The notes under the pieces were generated by a model that worked only from the letters and a program-made list of their open reading frames with translations, was not told the DNA's origin and did no database searches. From NCBI RefSeq assembly GCF_001426195.1, contig NZ_LMRS01000012.1, positions 372,001 through 436,000 on the forward strand: 64,000 nucleotides of DNA, given 5' to 3'. This stretch comes from Sphingomonas sp. Leaf339. GTDB lineage: Bacteria > Pseudomonadota > Alphaproteobacteria > Sphingomonadales > Sphingomonadaceae. Shown in pieces: positions 1 through 8,940 of the stretch. Numbering within the stretch: position 1 is the stretch's first letter; each line of letters starts with the position of its first letter. A program made the translations under genes and the position numbers.

Positions 1-18
1 TCAGACCGATCGACAAGA

Positions 19-1911
19 CTAATCGACGACTGGAAATGACGCGCACGTATCGCGGGCCGATGGTGCGACAGGTTGGCCTTTGCTCATCAACAACTTGGTC
101 GCTGCTTCCTGGGGGACGGCGGGGGCGAACACGAAGCCCTGCCCCAGCACACAGCCGATGGCGAGAAGCTGTTCGACCTGCTCCTCGGACTCGATCCCTT
201 CGGCAACGATCCGGATGTCCATCTTGCGGGCGATGCGGATCAGGCTTTCGATGATCGTCGCACTGACGCCGTCGGTACCGAGATGATCGACGAAGGTTTT
301 GTCGATCTTCAGGACATCGACCGGCAGGGTCAACAGATGCGTCAGCGACGCATAGCCGGTTCCGAAATCGTCCAGCGCGACGCGGATGCCCTTGCTGCGC
401 AGGTTCACGATGGCCTGTTGCACGGCCTGATCGCCGCGACCCATATAGACCGTTTCAGTCACTTCGAGAATGACGTGCTCAAGCCCGACACCTTCGCGCT
501 CGAAGGCAGAGGTCAACGATTCCTCGATGGTCCCGCTGCTCAAATCCGCCGACGACACGTTGATGCCGACATGCTGGAACGGGATACCCATATCCAGCCA
601 GCGCCGCAAATCACGCGCGACCAGCTCCAACATGCGCGCGGTCAGGGCGGTGGCGACATGGGCGTCGGTGGTCGCTTCGTGGAAGGATGCCGCCGACATC
701 ACGGTATCGCCGACGCGCATTCTGCACAACGCTTCCAGCCCCACGACCTCACGTGTGTCGAGGCGGAAGATGGGTTGATAATACGCCTCGATCCGGTCTT
801 CACGCAGGGCGGCGCCAACCGCGCGGATCGCGGCCAGTCGGCGTGTCATGATCGATCCCAGCCCCGACCAATAGCGGACAAAACCGCCTCGTCCGGATTC
901 CTTGGCATGATAAAGGGCGAAATCGGCGTTCTGCCTGACACGCTCGACGACCGGCTCATCCGAAGACCGGATGGCCCCGCCGATCGTGGCGCGCGGAATG
1001 ACGAAATGCCCGCCGCAATCGGCGGAGACCGCCAGCGCACCGAGTATATGCCCGGCGGCCGAGTCTAGATCGTGCAGGTTCTCGGGGGCCGTCAGGACGA
1101 TGGCGAATTCGTCGCCGCCAATCCGGAACGTCCGGCTCGACGGGATCGCGGTGGCGACGCGATCGCTCGCGATCTGGAGCAGTCGGTCGCCCGCGTGATG
1201 GCCGAACGTGTCGTTTACGACTTTCAGATTATCGAGATCGAGGACAAACAGCGCCCAGTCGCCGGTTTCATGATTTTCTAAGTCAGCGAGTGCGGCATTA
1301 TAGGCCGCGCGATTGGGCAATTGGGTCAGCGCATCGGTGAACGCTCGACGCTGATGCTCGACGACCCGGTCATGTCGTTCGATGGCGATCAGGCTGAGGT
1401 GAACACAATTCGCCACTACATCCCGTTCGAACGCAGTCGGCCCGCGAGCGCGTCGATAGTAAAAAGCGAACGTCGCCACCACGTTTCCATCAACATTGGC
1501 GATGGGGCTGGACCAGCATGCTCGCAAGCCATGGGGCAGCGCCAGATGCTTGAATGCGGCCCACCGAATATCCGTCTCGATATTCCGCACAGTGACATCG
1601 GTCCCCAGATAGGCGGCCGTTCCGCACGAGCCGGCCAGTGGCCCTATCTCCACGCCTTCAAGCGCAGCGGAGTAGATCTCGGGTAGACTGGGGGCGGCAA
1701 GAGGATGCATCCGCCCCGCGTCATCGACAGTCAGCACCGAACAGACGACGTCCGGTAGCAGGCGCTCAACCTCCTCGCACAGCGCACGGCAGGTTGTATC
1801 CAGACCGGCTCCCTTGGCGATCATTTCGAGGATCGTGTTTTGAAGCTTCAGCAAAGCGCCTTGAGTATCATCACCGGTCCACAATCGGTGGTGAGGGAAA
1901 ATCAAGGTCAT
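19..1911 (-). CDS. GAF-GGDEF-EAL cyclic di-GMP signalling protein
   Basis: Predicted cytoplasmic enzyme that makes and/or degrades cyclic di-GMP in response to a signal bound by a GAF domain. Residues about 20-180 form the GAF domain. A GGDEF domain follows with an intact GGDEF motif near residue 266, and an EAL domain starts with EAL near residue 394. The EAL domain keeps DDFGTG (about 515-520) and AEGIE (about 571-575), so both catalytic domains look competent. I see no RxxD inhibitory site just before GGDEF, so product inhibition may be absent. There is no signal peptide or membrane segment. A GTG three bases upstream (1914) is an alternative start. The gene stands alone, divergent from nothing recognisable, with an AT-rich spacer upstream. 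Confidence 0.93.
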   Translation of the reverse strand: MTLIFPHHRLWTGDDTQGALLKLQNTILEMIAKGAGLDTTCRALCEEVERLLPDVVCSVLTVDDAGRMHPLAAPSLPEIYSAALEGVEIGPLAGSCGTAAYLGTDVTVRNIETDIRWAAFKHLALPHGLRACWSSPIANVDGNVVATFAFYYRRARGPTAFERDVVANCVHLSLIAIERHDRVVEHQRRAFTDALTQLPNRAAYNAALADLENHETGDWALFVLDLDNLKVVNDTFGHHAGDRLLQIASDRVATAIPSSRTFRIGGDEFAIVLTAPENLHDLDSAAGHILGALAVSADCGGHFVIPRATIGGAIRSSDEPVVERVRQNADFALYHAKESGRGGFVRYWSGLGSIMTRRLAAIRAVGAALREDRIEAYYQPIFRLDTREVVGLEALCRMRVGDTVMSAASFHEATTDAHVATALTARMLELVARDLRRWLDMGIPFQHVGINVSSADLSSGTIEESLTSAFEREGVGLEHVILEVTETVYMGRGDQAVQQAIVNLRSKGIRVALDDFGTGYASLTHLLTLPVDVLKIDKTFVDHLGTDGVSATIIESLIRIARKMDIRIVAEGIESEEQVEQLLAIGCVLGQGFVFAPAVPQEAATKLLMSKGQPVAPSARDTCASFPVVD

Positions 1912-2022
1912 CACCCAAATCTATGGAAGAATGGTTTCCAATCAATTGATAATTTACTGACCAATTCGACTTCAATTTCAACGCAAATGATTTGGTTTCC
2001 GTGAATAAGGTAGTTGTCGACT

Positions 2023-2601
2023 TTACGATGCTGAAAGTGAACGGTCATCCGACGCAAAAGCTCGGTAGCGTTCGCGCCATGCGGACACTTCGTCTTGCAG
2101 GTGGGTGGGAGCGGGATCACCCGATATTACCAGACGGGCTACATCGTCTTCGGGGTGCATCAGCATCTTTCTCGATCCATCGCTGAACCAAACGGGGATC
2201 AGCTGATCGCATAAACCGTCCAGCACGGTCGCAGCCATGCCGTTCCGGATTGCGTCACTGTCGGCGAGCAGGCGGATATTGATCGATACGCCGTCCAGGC
2301 AATTCTGCGGCTGATCGACGAAATTGACCGACACGAGCAGGCCAGATTGGTCCGGGCGGGCAGCATCGGGCAGGCTCGCGACGCGGCGCCAGACGCAGAA
2401 CCATGTCCGGCAGATGTGCGGACGCACCGCATGGATGCCGCACCCATGTTCGCCGAGATGGATGCACGGAGTGCCCGCGGGCTTGGCAAAATCCGGCGTA
2501 TCTACCGTCAGCTCGGTGCAGCATGCCGTGCAGTCACCGCAGGCGCGATCCGCGAGTACCGGCCCTAACAGAGCGGTTTCCAGGTCAGTCTCGGTCTGCA
2601 T
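2023..2601 (-). CDS. YkgJ-family cysteine cluster protein
   Basis: A 192-residue cytoplasmic protein with a zinc- or iron-type cysteine cluster. The pattern CGDCTACC lies near residues 21-28, followed by a Cys in TPCIHL, a Cys in HGCGIH, and two more in HICRTWFC. This arrangement is typical of the YkgJ/CxxCxxCC family, whose biochemical function is not well defined. The C-terminal half has no motif I recognise. No partner gene is evident: the next gene on the same strand ends more than 100 bases away and the next upstream gene is divergent. Confidence 0.85.
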   Translation of the reverse strand: MQTETDLETALLGPVLADRACGDCTACCTELTVDTPDFAKPAGTPCIHLGEHGCGIHAVRPHICRTWFCVWRRVASLPDAARPDQSGLLVSVNFVDQPQNCLDGVSINIRLLADSDAIRNGMAATVLDGLCDQLIPVWFSDGSRKMLMHPEDDVARLVISGDPAPTHLQDEVSAWRERYRAFASDDRSLSAS

Positions 2602-2713
2602 CAGTACGGGGTTGCCGCTATCCGTCGTCTAAAACAAGCGTGTGCGTCGCTGGACAGGCCAGAGCCGGACGAAAGCGGCTGACGGCCGGTGACATCGGCT
2701 CTATCGATCCGGC

Positions 2714-2968
2714 ATGGCCCGAAAGAAGCGCTATCTGATTGCCAGCATGGCCGATGGCTATGTGAAGAGGATCGGTCCCACCGCCGCGCCATTCACCCAT
2801 TTCTGGCGCATCGTCACGCGGTTGGAAAACGGCAAGACCGAGGTTTTCTGGGGCCACGCCGGATCGCTGAAAGAAGCCAGCCGCAAGAAGGTAGCGACCG
2901 AAGAGGCGGCCAGGCAGCGCGGCTGGACGAGTTTCGACTTCGAGGTGGTCGAGTTGACCGAAGCATAA
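2714..2968 (+). CDS. small basic protein of unknown function
   Basis: An 84-residue protein that I do not recognise. It begins with a basic stretch (MARKKRYL), has a central segment rich in aromatic residues (FTHFWRIVTRL) and ends with an acidic FEVVELTEA tail. It has no signal peptide or membrane helix, and looks like a compact alpha/beta fold. The codon pattern is like that of neighbouring genes, which supports real coding. It is divergent from the YkgJ gene and about 100 bases upstream of the Lrp-type regulator on the same strand. Function unknown. Confidence 0.6.
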   Translation: MARKKRYLIASMADGYVKRIGPTAAPFTHFWRIVTRLENGKTEVFWGHAGSLKEASRKKVATEEAARQRGWTSFDFEVVELTEA

Positions 2969-3067
2969 GCACGGAACCCGTGCTGAACCTCTTCGACGGC
3001 CTTGCGAACTCACGCTAAAATTCGCAACGATTGTTGGCAGTGAAAACACGCAGTTGAGGACGGCATC

Positions 3068-3562
3068 ATGGGCGAAACCGATGGCAAGATGATCGACGCC
3101 ACCGATTATCGCATACTCCGCGAACTGGTACATGACGGACGATCATCGGACGTGACGCTCGGCGAGCGCATCCACCTGTCCAGCACAGCCACTGCACGAC
3201 GTCGAAAAATCTTGGAGGAAGACGGCGTCATCGCCGGCTACACCGCAAAGCTGGACATGATGAAACTTGGTTTCAGCATCACCGCCATGGTGTCGATCGA
3301 ACTGACGTCGCAAGCCGAACAGGTACTCAACGAATTCGAATCGGCCGTGATCCGATGCCCGTCCATGTCGTTTTGCAGCTTCGTGTCAGGCGAAGTCGAT
3401 TTCATCATGATCGTCCACGTCCGGTCGTTCGACGATTACGATCGCGTGTATCGCAAGGAGTTATCGACGTTGCCGCATGTCGCCCGCATCCGCAGCAGCT
3501 TCCTGATGCGCGAGGTCGCGCAACGATCGGTGGCACCCGTCGCCATTGAAGATCCGAATTAG
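3068..3562 (+). CDS. Lrp/AsnC-family transcriptional regulator
   Basis: A 164-residue DNA-binding regulator of the leucine-responsive/AsnC family. The N-terminal 60 residues form the typical winged helix-turn-helix (IDATDYRILRELVHDGRSS, then the recognition-helix region ending GVIAGYTAKLD). The C-terminal part is the RAM/AsnC ligand domain, including the GEVDFIMIVHV strand and a closing SSFLMREV strand. GAGGA about eight bases before the ATG supports this start. It lies directly upstream of a TonB-dependent receptor and an exported amidohydrolase in the same orientation. Members of this family often control adjacent amino-acid or peptide uptake genes, so local control is a reasonable inference; the ligand is unknown. 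Confidence 0.92.
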   Translation: MGETDGKMIDATDYRILRELVHDGRSSDVTLGERIHLSSTATARRRKILEEDGVIAGYTAKLDMMKLGFSITAMVSIELTSQAEQVLNEFESAVIRCPSMSFCSFVSGEVDFIMIVHVRSFDDYDRVYRKELSTLPHVARIRSSFLMREVAQRSVAPVAIEDPN

Positions 3563-3822
3563 AACAAATCACACGACGATCGCAGCATAACAATGTATCA
3601 TGGAAGGGCAATCAATCACGATAAGCTGATATGATGACGATTTCCACCATAGTAACATAGATTTTATCTTCAGATTGCGAGGAACCGGCGAACGCCATCT
3701 GATAGGCTTCGTGACGGAACAGGACCGGGACACCCGGCCAAACGAACAGAGCAGGCAGGAACCAACGAGAACGATACCGGGGGGATATCTGGACGGCACC
3801 CGATCATCTGAAGGGGCTATCC

Positions 3823-6800
3823 ATGACTGTTCTGCACGGCGCCGGCCACGGCGCCTTTACCTCGCCTGCCCGATTTGCCCGGCGCTCCAAGATGCGCACT
3901 CTGACCGGCACCGGGTTGTTGGCGCTCTGCTTCGCTACCCAAGCAGCATGGGCGCAGACCGTCGCCGAGCCGCAGGACATCGCCTTCCAGACCGAGCGTG
4001 GCCCGGCCAAATCGGCACCGACCGATCAGAAAACGACGAACGTCCCCGGCGGCAAGCCGGAGATGGCGGTCGATCCCGTCACGGGTGACATCCCGGCGGA
4101 AGAGGGTGAAGCGATCGTCGTCACCGGATCGCGGATCGAGCGCAACGGATACAGCGCCCCCACCCCGGTCAGCGTGATCACCGCCAAGGAACTGAAGGCA
4201 GAGGCACCGGCCAACATCTCCGATTTCGTCAACACCCTGCCCGCGGTGCGCGGCAGCGGCACGTCGGCCAGCAGCAACGGCTCGCTGTCCAACGGCGCCG
4301 CGGGGATCAATTCGGTCAATCTGCGCAATCTCGGCGCCAACCGCACGCTGGTGCTGTTCGATGGCCAGCGTTCGGTCGCCTCGACCACCACCGGTCAGGT
4401 CGACGTCAACACGTTCCCGCAGGCGCTGATCGAGCGGGTCGAGGTCGTCACCGGCGGCGCCTCATCGGCCTATGGATCGGACGCGGTGTCGGGGGTCGTC
4501 AACTTCATCCTCGACCGCGACTATACCGGCTTCAAGATGGAGTATGAACACGGTGTCACCACCTATGGCGACGCGCCGAACCACAAGGTTACGGCGACCG
4601 GCGGCAAGGCGTTTGCGGACGGACGCGGCCATCTGATCGTGTCGGGCGAGCATTTCTCGCAAAAGGGCATCCAGACGATTGATCGTGACTGGAACGACAG
4701 CGGCTATTTCCTCGCGAACAACCCGGCGTATTCAGCGGCGCGCTGCACCGATGCGGCGTCGCTGGGCACGCCATGCGTCAACGAATTCCTGATTCAGTCC
4801 GGCATTGGTACGGGGCAGTTCACGCCGGGTGGCTTGGTCAGCACCGGCCCGCTGCGCGGTACCTATTTCGGGTCGGTCAATCCGGCGACGGGCAAGGCGA
4901 CGGTGAACCAACTCAATTTCGGCGCCACCAGCGGCCAGTGGATGGTCGGCGGCGATACCGACATCACCACCGCCGGTCACCGCAGCAGCGCCACGTTGCA
5001 GCCGGAGGAAAAGCGGAGCAGCTTCTTCGGCCGGATGAGTTACGAGGTGTCGCCGCTGGTCGAGCTTTACGGCCAGTTCTCGTACAGCAATTATCGCGGT
5101 CAGAGCTTTTACCAGCAGACGCCGACGACCGGCGTCACCATCCAGCGCGACAACGCCTATCTGCCCGATGCGACGCGCGCGGCGATGGTCGCCAACAACC
5201 TGACGTCAATCCAGATCGGCACCAGCAACATCTTCCTGCCGCCACAGGGCAGCGACAATGAGCGAGAGGTGTTCCGCTATGTCGCTGGCGCGGACGGTGC
5301 GTTCTCGATCGGGTCGAGCGACTGGAAATGGGGCGGCTATTACCAGTTGGGCAAGACCAAGACGAACGAGTTGCTGACCAATACCTGGAACATCGCCCGC
5401 ATGGCCGCGGCGACCGATGCGGTCGTGGCGGTGGCGGGCAACAACGGCGGCTATGCGCCGGGGACGGTGGTGTGCCGGATCAATGTCGATGCCAACCTGA
5501 ACAACAACGACCGATCCTGCGCACCGCTCAACCGCCTCGGAACCGACGGCGCCTCGCCGGAGGCGATCGCCTATGTCCTCTACAACGGCCTCCAACCGCT
5601 GCGGAAACAGCAGTTGAAGCAGGAGGTCGCGGCGATCAACTTTTCGACCAACAGCCTGTTCGATCTGTGGGCGGGACCGATCTCGGTCGCGTTCGGCGCG
5701 GAATCGCGCAAGGAGTCGGTCACCGGGTCGGTCGATCCGCTGTTCCAGCCGCTGGTTGCCAACGGCGTGACCACCGGCACCTGGATCTATGGCAACTACC
5801 TGCCCACCAAGGGCCGTTACGACGTCAAGGAAGCTTATATCGAATCGGTCATCCCGATCTTCAAAGGCATGGATTTCAACGGCGCATTCCGTTTCACCGA
5901 CTATTCCACGTCCGGCACGGTCAATACGTGGAAGACCGGCCTGACGTGGCAGGTCATTCCCGACATCAAGCTGCGCGGCACGATCTCCCGCGACATCCGC
6001 GCGCCCAATCTCAGCGAGTTGTTCGCGCCCGGCACCGGCCGGACCAACACCGTCAACGTGCCGCAGGTGAACGGTAGCGTCGCGGCGAACCAGTTCAACG
6101 AGTCCACCGTCGGCAACGCCGCGCTGCGGCCCGAAATCGCCAAGACGTACGGCGCCGGCGTGGTGCTGACGCCGACATTTCTGCCGGGCTTTGCCGCCTC
6201 GGTCGACTATTACGACATCAAGCTGGACGGCGCGATCGACTCCCTGCTCGCCCAGACGATCGTCGATCAATGCTATCAGCAGAGCATCGCCGATGCCTGT
6301 TCGTTCATTTCGACGACCGGCGGTCGCGGCGTCACGACGCTGGGCCTGCCGGTGACCAGCATCGAGGTGAAGCCGACCAACTTCGTCAGCGTGAAGACGC
6401 GCGGGATCGATATCGAATCGAGCTATCGCCGCGCCGTCGGCCCCGGCAACATGACGCTGCGCGCGCTGGCCAGCTATGCGTTCGAGCTGACCAGCAACAA
6501 CGGCGTCACCGCGAACACTGATCTGGCCGGCCAGAATGTCGGCGGCCTGCCCGACTGGACCTATCGTTTTTCCGCCGGATACGATCTCGACTCCGGTTTC
6601 AGCATTCAGGGGATCGCCCGCGGCGTCAGCGGTGGTGTGTACAACAACAATTATGTCGTCTGCACCACGGACTGCCCGCTTTCGACCGCCGATTTCCGCA
6701 CGGTCAATCTGAACCGCATCAAGGGGCAGTTCTTCTACGACCTGAACGCAAGCTATTCTTTCGAGACGGGCGGCGTCAAGGCGCAGGTGTTCTTCTCGAT

Positions 6801-6942
6801 TCGTAATGTGCTGAACAGCGACCCGGTACTCGTCGCCAACGGGCCGACCGGCAACAACACGCCCGCCTATCCGCAGACCAATCGTGCGCTGTACGACGTG
6901 CTTGGCCGCGTGTTCCGGATGGGCGTTCGCATCGGCATCTGA
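3823..6942 (+). CDS. TonB-dependent outer-membrane receptor
   Basis: A 1039-residue outer-membrane transporter that imports a substrate using energy from TonB. A hydrophobic signal peptide lies at residues 24-45 (cleavage after AAWAQ), preceded by a basic extension. A plug domain follows from EAIVVTGSRIERNG (about residue 92) through TLVLFDGQRSV and ASSAYGSDAVSGVVNFIL. The rest is a beta-barrel with alternating aromatic strands, ending in RMGVRIGI. AAGGGG before the ATG supports this start; an ATG at 3892 would give the signal peptide without the extension. The gene sits between an Lrp-type regulator and an M20-family amidohydrolase, which hints at peptide or amino-acid-conjugate uptake. The substrate cannot be read from the sequence. 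Confidence 0.95.
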   Translation: MTVLHGAGHGAFTSPARFARRSKMRTLTGTGLLALCFATQAAWAQTVAEPQDIAFQTERGPAKSAPTDQKTTNVPGGKPEMAVDPVTGDIPAEEGEAIVVTGSRIERNGYSAPTPVSVITAKELKAEAPANISDFVNTLPAVRGSGTSASSNGSLSNGAAGINSVNLRNLGANRTLVLFDGQRSVASTTTGQVDVNTFPQALIERVEVVTGGASSAYGSDAVSGVVNFILDRDYTGFKMEYEHGVTTYGDAPNHKVTATGGKAFADGRGHLIVSGEHFSQKGIQTIDRDWNDSGYFLANNPAYSAARCTDAASLGTPCVNEFLIQSGIGTGQFTPGGLVSTGPLRGTYFGSVNPATGKATVNQLNFGATSGQWMVGGDTDITTAGHRSSATLQPEEKRSSFFGRMSYEVSPLVELYGQFSYSNYRGQSFYQQTPTTGVTIQRDNAYLPDATRAAMVANNLTSIQIGTSNIFLPPQGSDNEREVFRYVAGADGAFSIGSSDWKWGGYYQLGKTKTNELLTNTWNIARMAAATDAVVAVAGNNGGYAPGTVVCRINVDANLNNNDRSCAPLNRLGTDGASPEAIAYVLYNGLQPLRKQQLKQEVAAINFSTNSLFDLWAGPISVAFGAESRKESVTGSVDPLFQPLVANGVTTGTWIYGNYLPTKGRYDVKEAYIESVIPIFKGMDFNGAFRFTDYSTSGTVNTWKTGLTWQVIPDIKLRGTISRDIRAPNLSELFAPGTGRTNTVNVPQVNGSVAANQFNESTVGNAALRPEIAKTYGAGVVLTPTFLPGFAASVDYYDIKLDGAIDSLLAQTIVDQCYQQSIADACSFISTTGGRGVTTLGLPVTSIEVKPTNFVSVKTRGIDIESSYRRAVGPGNMTLRALASYAFELTSNNGVTANTDLAGQNVGGLPDWTYRFSAGYDLDSGFSIQGIARGVSGGVYNNNYVVCTTDCPLSTADFRTVNLNRIKGQFFYDLNASYSFETGGVKAQVFFSIRNVLNSDPVLVANGPTGNNTPAYPQTNRALYDVLGRVFRMGVRIGI

Positions 6943-7014
6943 CACTTGCCCGGCATCCGGGCGGAGCATCGTTGTGGCCGTCCGGAACCCCCTTTTCCTT
7001 CAGGAGACGAAGAC

Positions 7015-8652
7015 ATGGCCGATCCCCGCATTCTTGCCGCCGCCCTCGCCGGCGCTGGCCTCTGCACCGCTCCCGCCGCCGCCGCACCGCAGGCCGCCGC
7101 CCCCTCGCCCACCGGTGCCAGTGCCGCGATGAAGCAACAGGCGGTCGCCGATGTCGAGGCACATGCCAAGCTGATCCAGCAGATGGTTGATTCCCTCTTC
7201 AGCTATGCCGAGCCGGGCTTTCAGGAGTTCCAGACGATGGAATATCTGACCGGCATCCTGAAGAAGGAGGGCTTCACCATCACTAAGGGCGTGGCCGGCA
7301 TCCCGACCGCGTGGACTGCGACATGGGGCACCGGCGGGCCGCTGGTGGCGCTGGGCAGCGATGTCGATGGTTTGCTCGGCCTGTCGCAATATCCCGGTTC
7401 GCCGACGCTGAAGCCGATGGTCGTGGGCGCACCGGGACACGGCGAGGGGCATAATTCAGGCATGCCGATGATGATTGCCGCCGCCATCGCCGCCAAGGAC
7501 GTGATGGTGAAGAACAAGATTCCGGGTCGCATGATGCTGTGGCCCGGCGTCGCCGAGGAACTGCTCGCGACCAAGGCATGGTATGTCCGCGACGGCCTGT
7601 TCGAGGGCGTGGACATGTCGATCTTCGCGCATGTGAGCAGCGATTTCAGCACCGGCTGGGGCAACAGCGGCAACAACGCACTGGTGTCGGCCGAATACAC
7701 GTTCCACGGCAAAACCGCTCATGCCGCCGGCATGCCATGGGAGGGCCGCAGCGCGGTCGACGGGGTCGAGGTGATGGACGTGGCGTGGAACATACGCCGC
7801 GAACATCTGCCCGTTACGCAGCGGTCGCATTACGTCATCACCAACGGTGGCGGTCAGCCGAACATCGTCCCCGACCTCGCCACCGTCTGGTATTATTTCC
7901 GCGATCTGGATTTCGGCAGCGTCCGCGACCTCTACAAGACCGGCAACGAGATCGCCGACGCCGCCGCATTGGCAACCGGCACCACCGTCGAACACAAGCT
8001 GTTGGGTTATGCCGCGCCCAATTACGGCAACAAGCCGCTGGCCGAGGCGGCCTATGCCAACATCAAGGCCGTCGGCATGCCGACATGGAGCGCCGACGAT
8101 CAGGCCTTTGCCAAGACCGTGCAGGAAACGAACAAGCGCACGATCAAGGCACTGCCGACCGTCGTCGCCGACCTTTCCACGCCCGCCAATCGCGAGCGGT
8201 CGCTGGGCGGCGGATCGGACGATATCGGTGATATCATGTGGACGGTGCCGACGATCACGGTCCGCTATCCGTCGAACATCCCCAGCATGATCGGCCATAA
8301 CGTGCTGTCCGCAATCGCGATGGCCACACCGATCGCGCACAAGGGCGCGGTGGCGGGTGCCAAGGCGGTATCGATGACCGTCCTCGACATCATGACGACC
8401 CCGCAACTGGTGGCGGACGCGAAGGCATTTCAACAGGATGTGCAGTTCAAGGATCAGAAATACGATCCCGTCGTCACCGCCAACGACCCGCCCGCGATCC
8501 ATCTGAACAAGGAGATCATGGAGCGAATGCGCCCGGAAATGAAGAAGTTCTATTACAATCCGGCGAAGTATCCGACCTACCTCGACCAGTTGGGGATCAA
8601 ATATCCCGCTGTTGGCCAGCCGGTTGCCGCAGTCGCCCCTGAAACCAAGTGA
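7015..8652 (+). CDS. exported M20-family amidohydrolase (AbgB-like)
   Basis: A 545-residue metallohydrolase predicted to cleave amide or peptide bonds in the periplasm. It opens with a short signal peptide (MADPRILAAALAGAG..APAAAA). Metal-site regions of the M20D/AbgB group are visible: LGSDVDGL, the GHGEGHNSG stretch near residue 143, and the VAEELLATK segment. The lid/dimerisation domain contains the FHGKTAHAAG motif, and SMIGHN near the C-terminus is also typical. AGGAGA eight bases before this ATG makes it preferable to an in-frame ATG 69 bases upstream. The gene lies 72 bases after the TonB-dependent receptor and is probably cotranscribed with it. A likely job is processing an imported N-acyl or peptide substrate; AbgB-type enzymes act on aminobenzoyl-glutamate, but the substrate here is open. 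Confidence 0.88.
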   Translation: MADPRILAAALAGAGLCTAPAAAAPQAAAPSPTGASAAMKQQAVADVEAHAKLIQQMVDSLFSYAEPGFQEFQTMEYLTGILKKEGFTITKGVAGIPTAWTATWGTGGPLVALGSDVDGLLGLSQYPGSPTLKPMVVGAPGHGEGHNSGMPMMIAAAIAAKDVMVKNKIPGRMMLWPGVAEELLATKAWYVRDGLFEGVDMSIFAHVSSDFSTGWGNSGNNALVSAEYTFHGKTAHAAGMPWEGRSAVDGVEVMDVAWNIRREHLPVTQRSHYVITNGGGQPNIVPDLATVWYYFRDLDFGSVRDLYKTGNEIADAAALATGTTVEHKLLGYAAPNYGNKPLAEAAYANIKAVGMPTWSADDQAFAKTVQETNKRTIKALPTVVADLSTPANRERSLGGGSDDIGDIMWTVPTITVRYPSNIPSMIGHNVLSAIAMATPIAHKGAVAGAKAVSMTVLDIMTTPQLVADAKAFQQDVQFKDQKYDPVVTANDPPAIHLNKEIMERMRPEMKKFYYNPAKYPTYLDQLGIKYPAVGQPVAAVAPETK

Positions 8653-8663
8653 TGCCGTGGCTC

Positions 8664-8692
8664 GACCAATTCCGCATTCGGCGGGATTGGTC
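8664..8692 (+). terminator. hairpin downstream of the receptor-amidohydrolase unit
   Basis: A 12-bp stem (8664-8675 with 8681-8692, one G-T wobble) closes a five-base ATTCG loop, a dozen bases after the amidohydrolase stop codon. No clear T-run follows, so termination is likely but not proven. Confidence 0.55.
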
Positions 8693-8940
8693 GGCGCCGC
8701 AAAAACGATCTGTCGCTATAACCGAATCCGGCTCGGCGTAGTCGCGCCTAACCAACGGCACGTTCACAACAATTGTAGCATTGATGTTATTACGAACAGT
8801 AGATGCCGCTAAAAAAACCGACTCAACAAATACTTATGACGAAAGGAACTCAAATCTTTACTTCATTATCGAATAATTGAATCCGCTGTACATGGTCTGG
8901 CATCCGGCAAATACTGTCCGCTCATCGCGGGGGGTGCGGT
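8693..8940 (+). promoter_or_regulatory. AT-rich upstream region of the EAD/STAND operon
   Basis: About 250 non-coding bases that are clearly more AT-rich than the surrounding genes, especially 8760-8890. The region must hold the promoter of the five-gene operon that starts at 8941, because a hairpin separates it from the previous gene. I cannot pick a single convincing -35/-10 pair, and no inverted-repeat operator stands out. Confidence 0.4.

Noticed and set aside
73..1068. Long open frame antisense to the GGDEF-EAL gene
   Set aside because: The opposite strand encodes a protein with clear GGDEF and EAL motifs; the frame has no recognisable domain and mirrors the codon bias of the real gene.
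5206..6969. 587-codon open frame antisense to the first TonB receptor
   Set aside because: The translation is rich in Arg, Asp and Gly with no domain, as expected for a shadow of a GC-rich gene.
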